64,000 nt of DNA from Phytohabitans maris (lineage in GTDB: Bacteria; Actinomycetota; Actinomycetes; Mycobacteriales; Micromonosporaceae), in NCBI RefSeq assembly GCF_031085175.1, contig NZ_JAVHUY010000039.1:35180-99179 (forward strand). The letters are read 5' to 3'. The position numbers and the translations under genes were made by a program. Below, piece after piece: positions 27,345 through 38,518 of the stretch (position 1 is the stretch's first letter; each line of letters begins with the position of its first letter). A model generated the notes under the pieces. That model ran no database searches and was not told where the DNA came from. It saw only the letters and a program-made list of their open reading frames with translations.

Positions 27345-27521
27345 TTGGGCATCGATGTTGCCAGCGCGTTTCGGTGATGTCAATCGATGTCTTGGCCCGC
27401 CCTGGCGTCCAGCGCGTGACTGCCCGGCCGGCCCCGGAACAAAAAGGAATTTAACCCCGTAGCGGGCGGGAGCGGTGATCTACTAGAGACATCCAAACGT
27501 CGCCCTGGCAGGCTCCCAGCC

Positions 27522-28244
27522 ATGACCCTGAAGCTGCGCTACGCGGCGGTGAGTGATACCGGCCTGGTTCGGCCCGCGAACCAGGACTCGGTGCACGCCG
27601 GGCCGCGCCTGCTCGCCGTCGCCGACGGCATGGGCGGGATGGCCGCCGGTGACCTCGCCAGCCGCATCGTCATCGAGTCCGTGGCGCCGCTGGACCGGGA
27701 GATACCGGATGACGGGTTGATCGACGCGTTGCGCGAGGCGCTCGCCACCGCCAACGGCCGCATCCGCGAGGCGGTCGCCGAGGATCCGAGCCGCGACGGC
27801 ATGGGTACCACGCTCACCGCCGTGCTGTTCACCGGCACCGCCCTGGCCCTCGGGCACGTCGGAGACTCCCGCGCGTACCTGCTGCGCGAGGGGGAACTGC
27901 AGCAGATGACCAGGGACGACACGTTCGTGCAGATGCTCGTGGACGAGGGCGTGATCACCCCGGAGCAGGCCAGCCACCACCCGCGGCGGGCGGTGGTCAC
28001 CCAGGCGCTGCAGGGCGGGGACGCCACCCCGGCGTACACGTTCATGCGCCCCACCGCCGGTGACCGGTGGCTGCTGTGCAGCGACGGCCTGTCCAATGTG
28101 GTCACCGCGGAGACGATCGGGGAGACGCTCGGCGGGTACCCGGATCCGGGCGAATGCGCGCGGCGCCTGGTCGACCTCGCACTGCGGGCCGGCGGGCCGG
28201 ACAACATCACCGTCGTGATCGCCGACGTGGTCGAGGAGGGCTGA
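27522..28244 (+). CDS. PP2C-type serine/threonine phosphatase
   Basis: A 240-residue PPM-family phosphatase. Metal-binding motifs are VRPANQDSVH, LLAVADGMGGMAAGD, GHVGDSRAYLL, LLCSDGLSN and GGPDNITVVIAD. It would remove phosphate from Ser/Thr proteins, with Mn2+ or Mg2+. It is complete, with no membrane segment. No partner kinase is in the window. The following membrane-protein gene is 120 bases away. Confidence 0.93.
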   Translation: MTLKLRYAAVSDTGLVRPANQDSVHAGPRLLAVADGMGGMAAGDLASRIVIESVAPLDREIPDDGLIDALREALATANGRIREAVAEDPSRDGMGTTLTAVLFTGTALALGHVGDSRAYLLREGELQQMTRDDTFVQMLVDEGVITPEQASHHPRRAVVTQALQGGDATPAYTFMRPTAGDRWLLCSDGLSNVVTAETIGETLGGYPDPGECARRLVDLALRAGGPDNITVVIADVVEEG

Positions 28245-28364
28245 TCCTCCGGCGTCGCCGACGCTTCTCCTTTGGCTTGGCCCGACGGTGCTTCTTGCGG
28301 CGCAGCCGATGCGCGGCCCTCGCGCCGTGGCCCGATGCGGCGCGGACGGGATACGGTTCCGTCC

Positions 28365-29063
28365 ATGCATCCCGGCTCGCCGCCGCCACCCCCGCCCAAC
28401 AACCAGGTGGGCGCCACCCTGCCGATCCTGGTCGGCGGGCTCGCGCTGCTGCTGCTCGCCGGCATCATCGCCGGCGCGATGATCATTTCTTCCGACCTGG
28501 AGAACGGTGGCCCGGGGCTCTCGGCCGCCTCTTCGTCACCGTCCTCCGTGCCCTCCGCCACGTCTTCACCTTCCGCTCCGGCTGCGCCCGCCTCGGCGTC
28601 GCCGTCCCCGACACCGTCCACTTCGGAGGACCCGCTGCACGACTCGTGCCTGATCGGCACCTGGCAGGAGACCTCGCACGACACCGACACGACGATCGAC
28701 GGGGTGAAGATGCGCCTGCACAGCTGGGGAGCCGTCCAGCACTTCCGGGCCGACGGCACGCTCGAGGTCAGGTACGGCGACCGCGGCATCAACGCCCGCG
28801 CCAAGGTCAACAATCGCACGTACGAGGTGATCACGACCGGCCGGATGACGTACAACTGGCAGACCAACGGCGGCCAGATCCTGTACAGCAACTCGAAGGC
28901 GACCGGCACCGTGATCTGGCGGCAGAGCGGCAAGGAGACCGGCCGCGCGCCGCTGAGCGGCAGCATCGACCCCGAGCGCTACACGTGCGGCGGCGACTCG
29001 CTGCGCCAGTTCGGCCCGACCTGGACCATCGAACTCCGCCGCATCAACACCGCCCCCCTGTGA
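28365..29063 (+). CDS. Membrane-anchored protein with extracellular domain, unknown function
   Basis: The 232-residue protein starts at ATG 28365. It has a Pro-rich N-terminus (HPGSPPPPPPNNQ), one membrane helix (about 17-39), a Ser/Pro/Ala low-complexity spacer (about 45-85) and an extracellular domain from DPLHDSCLIGTWQETSHD to the end. Two Cys could form a disulfide. The domain (GTWQET, FRADGTLEVRYG, TYEVITTGRMTYNW) resembles a small beta-barrel of lipocalin-like type, but I do not recognise a named family. It follows the PP2C gene. Confidence 0.65.
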   Translation: MHPGSPPPPPPNNQVGATLPILVGGLALLLLAGIIAGAMIISSDLENGGPGLSAASSSPSSVPSATSSPSAPAAPASASPSPTPSTSEDPLHDSCLIGTWQETSHDTDTTIDGVKMRLHSWGAVQHFRADGTLEVRYGDRGINARAKVNNRTYEVITTGRMTYNWQTNGGQILYSNSKATGTVIWRQSGKETGRAPLSGSIDPERYTCGGDSLRQFGPTWTIELRRINTAPL

Positions 29064-29071
29064 AGCTCCAC

Positions 29072-29180
29072 CGGCGGGGCGGCGGGGCGGCGGGGCCGCG
29101 GGGCCGCGGGGCCGCGGGACGCGACGGGCCGCGGGGCCGCGGGACGCGACGGGCCGCGGGGCCGCGGGGCGCGACGAGGC
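29072..29180 (+). repeat. Low-complexity GC tandem repeats
   Basis: Irregular tandem copies of GGGGCCGCG and GGGCCGCGGGACGCGAC run directly after the stop codon. They would form strong hairpins and may end transcription. Confidence 0.7.
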
Positions 29181-29205
29181 GCGATCTATTCCAAGAAGAG
29201 GTGAG

Positions 29206-29226
29206 CTACCGCGACGTCCGCGGTGG
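29206..29226 (+). repeat. Family C palindrome, copy 1 (21 bp)
   Basis: CTACCGCG-ACGTC-CGCGGTGG, 8-bp arms with one mismatch. Other copies lie at 29940 (perfect) and 60510. Confidence 0.6.
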
Positions 29227-29236
29227 TCCACACCCA

Positions 29237-29265
29237 ATGCCACTCAGCCCAAGCCCGATCACGGG
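29237..29265 (+). repeat. Motif D, copy 1
   Basis: ATGCCACTCA followed by a short spacer and CGATCACGGG. Related copies are at 29708-29734 (reverse) and 41971-41998. Confidence 0.5.
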
Positions 29266-29319
29266 CCAGCCCGTCCTGGCCGGAACGGCTTGACACCCCA
29301 AACCCGGCGGACACGCGGC

Positions 29320-29367
29320 GATCGTGGTATTCCGGTGCCTCCCCGAGGGCACCTGGATACCACGATC
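29320..29367. repeat. Family B palindrome, copy 1 (48 bp)
   Basis: Outer arms GATCGTGGTAT / ATACCACGATC and inner arms GGTGCC / GGCACC around a short loop. Three other copies of exactly the same length lie at 29581, 42127 and 60870. Confidence 0.85.
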
Positions 29368-29580
29368 TCGACGACCGCCCGGTGCTCGTCGGCCAGGCCG
29401 ATCGGGAGGAGGGTGAGGCGGCTTGTGCACCACGCACGACCGGGACGGTCGCCTGCTCGATCGACAGTGCCGGATACGCACGCGCCGATCCCGCCGAGCC
29501 AGCCCACCCCGACGGCGTTCAAAGGGCGGACGGAACCTCGACCCCGAGAGTTCAGGGCTCAACAGCGGAGCGTCCCGGCA

Positions 29581-29628
29581 GATCGTGGTACGGATCCGCC
29601 CGCCCGAGGGCACCTGCGTACCACGATC
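29581..29628. repeat. Family B palindrome, copy 2 (48 bp)
   Basis: Outer arms GATCGTGGTACG / CGTACCACGATC are conserved and the right inner arm GGGCACC is kept. The left inner arm differs from the other copies, so this copy is degenerate. Confidence 0.8.
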
Positions 29629-29707
29629 TCGACCACCCGCCCGGTGGTGACCGCGGGCCGCCGGGCCGGGCGACGGCCTGACGCTCCCGAGCGTGCCCAG
29701 CTCACAG

Positions 29708-29734
29708 CCTTGATCGGATTGGCGTGAGTGGCAT
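29708..29734 (-). repeat. Motif D, copy 2
   Basis: On the minus strand it reads ATGCCACTCACG, then CCAATCCGATCAAGG, close to the copy at 41971. Confidence 0.5.
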
Positions 29735-29939
29735 GGGTCAGGACCGCCTCACCCTCCGCGTGACAAGGCGGCCGGTCCGCCGCTGAGCGGATGGGCAGAC
29801 CCCGCCCTGGACCGGCGGCCGGCGGCCGGGTACCTCGGCGGTCGGGCCCCACCACGACCCGAGGTTGCCAACCGCGGAGGGTGAGGCCGCGGGAACGCAC
29901 CCCAGGAAACGCTCCACGTTTCCCCGGGACCCCGCGCAA

Positions 29940-29960
29940 CTACCGCGGACATCGCGGTAG
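29940..29960. repeat. Family C palindrome, copy 2 (perfect)
   Basis: CTACCGCG-GACAT-CGCGGTAG, 8-bp perfect arms with a 5-nt loop, 66 bases before the end of treZ. Confidence 0.65.
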
Positions 29961-30026
29961 CTCATGTCCTTGGAATGGGTCCTTTGGATCAGCGGGCGCC
30001 GCAGGGGGCGCGGCGCCCGGGATGTG

Positions 30027-31526
30027 TCAGCGGTCGAAGCGGCAGCAGGCGATCACCGCGGCCGACTCGCCGGGCAGGTCGGCCGCGTCGTGGACCAGGA
30101 CCAGGCCGGGCTCGGTCGCGGCCAGCACCGAGCGGGCGGTGCCGCGCAGGTTGATGCGCTGGGTGGTGCGGCCCAGGTTGGCCACCACCACGCACGAGCC
30201 GCGGCGGATGGCGAGGAAGCTGCCGCCGTGCCACACCTCGCTGCGCCGAAGCACCGGCGCGGCCAGGTCGGGGTGGCTGCCGCGCAGCATGATCAGGCGG
30301 CGGTGCAGGTCGAGCATGTCGCGGTGCTCGGCCTTGTCGAGCTCGGACCAGTCCAGGGCGCCGAGCGTCGGCACCCCGTCGGGCACGAACGGCACCCGCG
30401 CCGCCCACTCCTCGCCCATCTGCAACACCGGCGTGGAGGGGGCGGTGAGCAGCAGCGTCGCCCCGATCCGGAGCAGGCCGGGGGAGAGGGCGGCGGTGGG
30501 GCGGTCGGTGGTGAGCACGGTCGAGAAGCCGGCGCGGAGGATGCCGAAGAGCTGCTCCAGCGACCCGAACTCGGCCCGGTAGTCGCGGTCGAGCGCCGGG
30601 ATGCCGGCCGCGCCGCCGGTGGAGGGGGCGAGCAGTTCGGCGAGGTCGGCGCCGGGTCCGGGGATGAACCGCGCGCCGGCGAGGCCCGAGCCGGCGATCA
30701 GCGCCAGCGGCCGGCCGAGGCTGATCGAGAGCGCGGAGACGGCGGTGGAGAGCTCGTCGAGCAGCAGCATCGCGTCGCGGTCGATGAGCGTGTGCGCGGC
30801 GTCCAGCCGTACCCCGTCGGCGTGGTAGTCGCGCAGCCACATCAGCACGTTGTCGGTGATGAAGCTGCGCATGCCGGCGCCGTGCGGGCCGTCGAGCGCG
30901 AGCGTGTGGCCCCAGGTGTTGGCCACCTCGGCCAGGTACGGCCCGATGCGGTGGGCGCCGGCGCCGGGCTGGAGATGGTCGTACGCCAGGTCGAGCACCA
31001 CCGCGATGCCGCGCTCGTGGCAGGCGTCGACGAAGCGCTTCAACCCGTCCGGCCCGCCGTACGACGGGTGCGGCGTGTACCAGCAGGCGCTGTGGTGGGT
31101 CGAGCCGCGCTCGACGTTGACCGGGTGCAGCTCGACCGCGCTGACGCCGAGCTCGGCGAGGTGGTCGAGGCGGGCGATCGCCGCGTCGAACGTGCCGTCC
31201 GGGGTGAAAGCGCCCACCCGTACCGAGTAGATGACACCGCCGGACAGATCGCGCCCGGTCCACTGGTCGTCGGTCCACGGGAAGGCGGCGTGGTCGTAGG
31301 TGCGGCTGGGGCCGTGCACACCGTACGGCTGCCAGCGCGAGCGCGGGTCGGGCAGCGGCTCGTCGGAGTCGTCCAGCAGGTACATGTAGTCGGTGCCGTG
31401 CGCGGCGCACTCCACGTGGGTGCGCCACCACCCGCCGGCGTCGAGCGCCATGGAGTGGTCGATCCCGCCGATGCGCACGCGAAGCCGCGAGGCCTCCGGC
31501 GCCCACACACTGAATCGAGTCATCAT
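30027..31526 (-). CDS. treZ: Maltooligosyltrehalose trehalohydrolase homologue with degenerate active site
   Basis: The 499-residue protein is clearly TreZ-like (FSVWAPEASRLRVRIG, DPRSRWQPYGVHGPSRTYDH, TFDAAIARLDHLAELGV, VLQMGEEWAA, LDWSELDKAEHRDMLDLHRR). It keeps the GH13 nucleophile Asp242 in GVRLDAAH. The acid/base Glu expected in the AESDLNDPR-type segment is replaced: the protein reads IAGSGLAGARF with Gly279. The NHDQ segment is lost (FSTVLTTDRPTAALSPG), VYNHLG has become AYDHLQ, and it is about 80 residues shorter than usual. ATG 31526 overlaps the treY stop (ATGA). It may be non-catalytic or altered; I cannot say it still releases trehalose. Confidence 0.8.
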   Translation of the reverse strand: MMTRFSVWAPEASRLRVRIGGIDHSMALDAGGWWRTHVECAAHGTDYMYLLDDSDEPLPDPRSRWQPYGVHGPSRTYDHAAFPWTDDQWTGRDLSGGVIYSVRVGAFTPDGTFDAAIARLDHLAELGVSAVELHPVNVERGSTHHSACWYTPHPSYGGPDGLKRFVDACHERGIAVVLDLAYDHLQPGAGAHRIGPYLAEVANTWGHTLALDGPHGAGMRSFITDNVLMWLRDYHADGVRLDAAHTLIDRDAMLLLDELSTAVSALSISLGRPLALIAGSGLAGARFIPGPGADLAELLAPSTGGAAGIPALDRDYRAEFGSLEQLFGILRAGFSTVLTTDRPTAALSPGLLRIGATLLLTAPSTPVLQMGEEWAARVPFVPDGVPTLGALDWSELDKAEHRDMLDLHRRLIMLRGSHPDLAAPVLRRSEVWHGGSFLAIRRGSCVVVANLGRTTQRINLRGTARSVLAATEPGLVLVHDAADLPGESAAVIACCRFDR

Positions 31527-33831
31527 GTGGCAGCCACCAAGAGAGCTACTGGATAGGCGGACAGCACTTCGGACAGCGGCACCCGCCGGGCCTGCCACGT
31601 GCGCCCTGTCAACGCGTCGGTCCAGCGCCCCGGAGCCAACGCCAGCTTAGTGCCGCCCCAGCCCCCACGAAATGCCAACTTCGCTGGCAATCTGGTGGCT
31701 ACCGCCACGACACCATCCCGGTCGAACGCCACCGCGTGCTCGGCCGCGGACCCCTCCACCGACACCGGTGAATAGCCGGTGAACGGGCGGTCGCGCCGGG
31801 CCCGCAGCACCCGGCTCGTCACGAGCAGCTTGGCCGCGCCGGTCTCGTCCACCGGCGGCAGCCACCCCGCGTCCAGGCGGGCGAGCAGGTCGCGCCGCGC
31901 GCCGAAGTCGACCGGCCGGCGGTTGTCCGGGTCGACCAGCGAGTTGTCCCACAGCTCCGTGCCCTGGTACGTGTCCGGCACGCCCGGCATCGCGAGCTGC
32001 ACCAGCTTCTGGCCGAGCGAGTTGGACCAGCCGTACCCCGTGATGCTCACGACGAACGCCGTGATGTCCGCGCGCAGCGCCTCGTCGTCGTAGGCCCGGT
32101 CGACGGCGCCGTGCATCGCCGCCTCGAAGTCGCGGTCCGGGTCGCTCCAGCTGGTGGAGACGGAGGCCTCGCGCGCCGCCTTCTCCAGGTAGGCGTGCAG
32201 CCGCTCGCGCTCGATCGGCCACGCGCCGGCCACGGTCTGCCAGAGCAGAAGGGCAAGAGCCCCACGGTTTGAATCGGGCCCAGCTGGGAGCGGCGCGGCC
32301 TTCGTCCACCGGCGCAGCGCCGCCGCCCATTCAGCCGGCATTTCCGTGAGTACGGCGAGCCGGGCCCGCACGTCCTCCGAGCGCTTGGTGTCGTGTGTGG
32401 ACAGCGTGGTCATCGAGTGTGGACAGTCCCGCTCGCGCATGGCGGCCGCCCGGTGGAACGCCTCCGGCGTCACGCCGAAGCGACCCGGGTCGCCACCCAC
32501 CTCGTTGAGCGCGACGAAGCGGGTGTACCGGTAGTAGGCGGTGTCCTCCACGCCCTTGGCCATCACCGCGCCGGTGTACTGCTGGAAGCGCGCCGCCAGC
32601 TCGTCCTCCGGGTCGCCGAGCCGGGTCGTGACCGCGTCCAGCGCCTCGGTCAGGTCGGGGCGGCGGTGGCCGGCCTCGACGCGAGCGGCCGCGAGGTGGC
32701 GGGCGCCGCTGGGCAGGTACGAGCGGTAGACCTCGAAGCAGGCGGCCAGCTCGGCGAGGGCCTCCGCGGCGCGCGGGATCTCCGGCGCGAGCCGGGCCAG
32801 CCGGTCGCGCTCGGTGGCCAGCAGCGTGGTGGCGGCCTCCACTTTGGACTGGTACGCGACGTCGGGCCACCTGGCGGTCCCGGCGAGCCGGCTGAACGTC
32901 TCCTCCCCATCCGGGTCGACGAAGAGGCCGCACACCTCACCCAGCGCGTCGTACCCGGTGGTGCCGTCCACCGGCCAGGAACGGGGGAGCCGTTCGCCCG
33001 GCCGCAGGATCTTCTCCACCAGCAGCCACGCGGAGGGCGCCGTCCCGCGCAGCCGGGCCAGGTATGCGCCCGGGTCGCGGAGCCCGTCCGGGTGGTCGAC
33101 CCGGATGCCGTCGGCGTCCCAGCGCAGGATCTCCGCGTGTGTCGCGTCGAACACGTCCGGGTCCTCGACGCGCAGTCCGGCCAATGTGGACACCGCGAAG
33201 AAGCGGCGGTAGCTCGGCCCCTTGCGCCACGAGACGAGCCGGTAGTGCTGGCGGTCGTGCACCTCGCGCGGCTCGCCGCCGCCGGTGCCGTCCGCGATCG
33301 GGAAGCACTGCTCCTGGTACACCAGCTCGTCGCCGACCACCTTGAGGTCGTCGAGCGCGGCGGGGTCGTCGGCGAGCACCGGCAGCCGGATCCGCCCGCG
33401 CGCCCAGTCGATGTCGAACCACGGCGCGTACGGCGAGCCCTGCCCCCGGCGCAGCACGTCCCACCAGGCCGGGTTGGCCGAGGGCACCGCGACGCCGGCG
33501 TGGTTGGGCACGATGTCGACCACCAGGCCGAGGCCGGCCTCGCGGAGCGCCTCGCGCAGCCGGTCGAACGCGGCCGGCCCGCCCAGCTCCGGGTTGACGC
33601 GGGAGTGGTCCACGACGTCGTACCCGTGGGCGGAGCCGGGCGCGGCGGCGAGCAGCGGCGCGCTGTAGAGGTGGCCGACGCCGAGCGCCGCGAGGTAGTC
33701 CACCTGCTCGGCGGTCGCGAGCAGGTCGAAGTCCGGCCGCACCTGGATGCGGTAGGTGGGGCGCGGCCGGCCGCGCTCGTCGCTTCGCTCCTCGGACCGG
33801 ACCTCGCCGGCCTCGGGGCGCGGCCCGGTCA

Positions 33832-33832
<1 letters not shown>
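31523..33832 (-). CDS. treY: Maltooligosyltrehalose synthase
   Basis: A 769-residue GH13 enzyme that turns the reducing end of maltodextrins into a trehalosyl unit. Visible are TYRIQVRPDFDLLATAEQV, HLYSAPLLAAAPGSAHGYDV, VDIVPNHAG, DGIRVDHPDGLRDP (Asp nucleophile), WLLVEKILRPGE (Glu acid/base) and MTTLSTHDTKRSEDVRAR (third Asp). The active site is complete, unlike that of the neighbouring TreZ. The ATG overlaps the treX stop by one base (TAATG) and the stop overlaps the treZ start, so translation of the three genes is coupled. Confidence 0.93.
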
Positions 33833-35943
<2,111 letters not shown>

Positions 35944-35977
35944 ACAGTACGGCGTGACCTGGGCGTTTAGTCGTGCT

Positions 35978-36678
35978 TTAGCGGTATCCCGTGACGTCGG
36001 CGGGTCGGCCCGCGTCCTCGGTCACGCCGAAGATGCCGAGCATGATCTCGGAGCGCAGCCACCCCGGCGTCAGCGAGACCGCGGTGCCGCCGACGGCCGC
36101 AGCTCCTCGGCGAGCGTGAAGCCCATCCGGTTGACCGCCACCTTCGCCAGGTCGTAGAAGAACGACACCCGGTAGTGGGCGTCGTTGTACGCCTTCGTCC
36201 CATCGGTCACCTCGATCACCAGCCCGCCCGGCCGCCGGGTCAGCAGCGGCAGCGCGGCGTGGCTGGTGACGATGTGGGTCTCGATCGCCAGCCGGAGCAT
36301 GCGCAGCCCCTTGTCGAGGTCCTGCTCCCACATCCGGCGCTCCCAGGTCACCAGGTTTTCGGCGCCCCAGATGTCGTTGACCAGGATGTCGAGCCGCCCC
36401 TGCTCGCGCTCGACCCGCCCGACCAGCTCCCGCACCTGGTCCGGCTCCAGGTGGTCGACCCGCACCGGGATCGCCACCCCGCCGGCCCGCTCCACCAGCT
36501 CCGCGGTCTCTTCGATCGTCTCCGGCCGGTCGTACTCCGAGCGCCGCTCCCGGGTCGAGCGCCCGGTCACGTACACCGTCGCGCCGGCCGCGCCCAGCTC
36601 CGTCGCGATGCCCCGCCCCGCGCCCCGCGTGGCGCCCGCGACCAGGGCGACCTGGTCCGTCAAGCTCCTGGCAGTCAT
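35978..36678 (-). pseudogene. SDR-family oxidoreductase, frameshifted and shortened
   Basis: The first frame gives a good SDR start: VALVAGATRGAGRGIATELG (cofactor loop), IPVRVDHLEP and ILVNDIWGAENL, then a Tyr-x3-Lys-like FFYDLAKVAVNRMGF. It then ends early in RPSAAPRSR. The neighbouring frame continues as VGGTAVSLTPGWLRSEIM, so one base is missing near 36096 (CCGTCGG where CCGTACGG is expected). After FGVTED it jumps to AGRPADVTGYR, as if a stretch of about 80 codons seen in relatives has been lost. Two independent lesions favour a true pseudogene over a sequencing error. Confidence 0.75.
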
Positions 36679-36726
36679 GCCGCGATGCTCACACGAACCT
36701 CCGACAGAACCAGCGGCGAACCGTGA

Positions 36727-37035
36727 TCAGGGGGCGAGGAGCTCGACAACGACCTTGGCGGTGTCGCCCTCCGCCAGTGACTCGGCCTTGCGGATGGCGC
36801 GCTTGATGGGCAGCACGTATGCGCCACGGCCGGCGTCCGGGAAGATCGAGGTGGTCCAGGTGCTGGTGCCGATCGTGACCCGGACGCGGACCGAGCCGAA
36901 GCCGCGCCGAGGACCGGTCGCGACCGCGCTGTCGCGGATCTCGTCGGAGACGTCGGTGGGCAGCGTGACGAAGGTCCAGCTTTCGTCTCGCCGCGCGTCC
37001 CAGATCCACAGCTCGGCATCGAACTCCACCAGCAT
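36727..37035 (-). CDS. DUF1905 protein
   Basis: A 102-residue single-domain protein: MLVEFDAELWIWDARRDESW, VTLPTDVSDEIRD, RGFGSVRVRVTIGTSTWTTS and YVLPIKRAIRKAE. This matches DUF1905 small beta-barrels. ATG 37035 begins the conserved domain. The biochemical role is unknown. Confidence 0.85.
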   Translation of the reverse strand: MLVEFDAELWIWDARRDESWTFVTLPTDVSDEIRDSAVATGPRRGFGSVRVRVTIGTSTWTTSIFPDAGRGAYVLPIKRAIRKAESLAEGDTAKVVVELLAP

Positions 37036-37096
37036 GTGCCGAGCATCGCATCCGGGTCCGACAGGAATCGGGCCGCGTGTAGCGGGGAGTCGCTCG

Positions 37097-38352
37097 TCAC
37101 GTCCTGCGGTGATAGAGATTGCGGCGGGGTCGTCGCCCCGGGTCCACATGGGCGGGTGGGACGAACTCGGGCAGCCCGCCGGCGCCGAGCCGGACCGCCC
37201 AGTGCCCGCGATGGATGACGCCGTGGTGGTAGCCGCAGAGCAGGACGCTATTGTCCAAAGTGGTCGGCCCACCGTCAGCCCAGGCGCGGATGTGGTGGCC
37301 GTGGCACCAGCGTGGCGGCCGGTCACACCCGGGAAAGGCGCATCCGCGGTCGCGGACCTCCAGCGCTCGCCGCAGCGGCCCGGTGATGAGTCGACGGCCG
37401 CGGCCCAGGTCGAGGACCTGGCCGTCGCCGCCGAGCACCGCCGGGATCAGGTGGGCGTCGCAGGCCAACTGGCGCACCTGCGGCGGACTGAGCCGCCCAC
37501 CCGTGTCCAGCATGCCGGCGCCGAGCTGTCGGTCGAGCAGGTCGAACGGGACGGTAACCACTACATGCGGCCGCTGCCCGCCGCCGCTGTCGGGCAGGTG
37601 GTCGCCGCGGGTCGCGAGGTCGCAGACCTCGACAAGCGCGTCGGCCCGGCGCTGGGCAGGAGTACGGGGCTCGTCGTTGTCGTGGCGGGGCGCGCACAGC
37701 GGGTCGATGGCGGCGTCGACGGTGGCGGCGCCGGCCTCGTCCAGCCAGCCCGTCACGCGAACCCGGCCGTCACCTTGACGAGTCAGCTGGAACGCTCGGC
37801 CCTGCCAGGCCCGGGCCTCCAGGCGCCGCAAGGCCGCAGCGTCAGCGGCGTCGGCCAGCTCTGGTGCGACGTGGGCGAGGATCCGCTCCCCGGCCTTGCG
37901 CAGGATAGCCGGCTCGAACTCGGTGGCCTGGCCGATCAGCACGGCTTCCGCCTTGTCGACCAGCTCGGGGCCGAGGTCGGTGGGAAGGCCCTGGGTCGCG
38001 GCGGCAACCACCGTCGCCTGCTCCACGTTTAGCGTGCCGGCGACCAGCGCCGCGTCGAGGGCGGGACGGTGGTCGACCGCCTGGGCCAGAGCGACGGACC
38101 GCTTCGCGGTGTGAATGCTGATCCGTAGGCGCTCTCGGAGCCACACGGCGGTGCTGGAGGAGCCGTGCGCGACGGAAAGGCCGCGACCGTCGATTTCCCG
38201 GATAAGGTGCAACTCAGTCGCGTGATGGTTTGTGTGATCTGGTGAATCGCGTCCAGACAATCGACGAGCGCGTCGTCCGCAAGAGGCCAGGTCGGTGCGT
38301 CAGCGCATTTAGCGGCGAGGGACCTGAGCTCGGCTAACGCATCCGCCAACAC
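37097..38352 (-). pseudogene. DUF222-HNH endonuclease, frameshifted near its N-terminus
   Basis: A typical actinobacterial DUF222/HNH protein is split between two frames. The first frame (ATG 38352) reads MLADALAELRSLAAKCADAP up to AIHQITQTI. The second continues as ATELHLIREIDGRGLSVAHG to the C-terminal HNH motif (RDRGCAFPGCDRPPRWCHGH, then HHIRAWADGG and LLCGYHHGVIH). A one-base deletion near 38220 (ACGCGACTGAG, where ACGGCGACTGAG restores the frame) explains the break. The second frame could be expressed from ATG 38260 as a 387-residue protein. Function of these mobile-looking HNH genes is unknown. Confidence 0.75.
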
Positions 38353-38437
38353 CCTCTAATTGTCGCGCGCAAAAACCAAGACCACCAGTTATCTTCGTCG
38401 ATCTAGGAATCTTTCGGAGTCGCGGTGATTTATTTGT

Positions 38438-38487
38438 GATCAAAGCTCCCTTCAGGTCGCTAGAACGACGTGAGGGGAGCTTTGATC
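38438..38487. repeat. Family A palindrome, copy 3 (50 bp)
   Basis: Perfect 13-bp arms GATCAAAGCTCCC / GGGAGCTTTGATC with TCG...CGA inside. It lies between the HNH gene start and the end of the epoxide hydrolase gene, 31 bases past the hydrolase stop. Confidence 0.85.
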
Positions 38488-38518
38488 TTGTTCCACTGAC
38501 CCGGGGAGGCGGGATGGG

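Larger units (their letters stand above)
29064..30026. other. Gene-free stretch made of dispersed repeats (963 bp)
   Basis: No convincing coding region lies between the PP2C-linked membrane gene and the convergent treZ. The stretch holds a GC-only low-complexity block, two family B palindromes, two family C palindromes, two copies of motif D and several copies of a GGAGGGTGAGG motif (E). The same families recur in the gene-free stretches at 41.4-42.3 and 60.3-61.1 kb. Confidence 0.7.

Noticed and set aside
29064..29180. CRISPR-like tandem repeats
   Set aside because: The units are irregular, GC-only and have no unique spacers of constant length; no cas genes are nearby.
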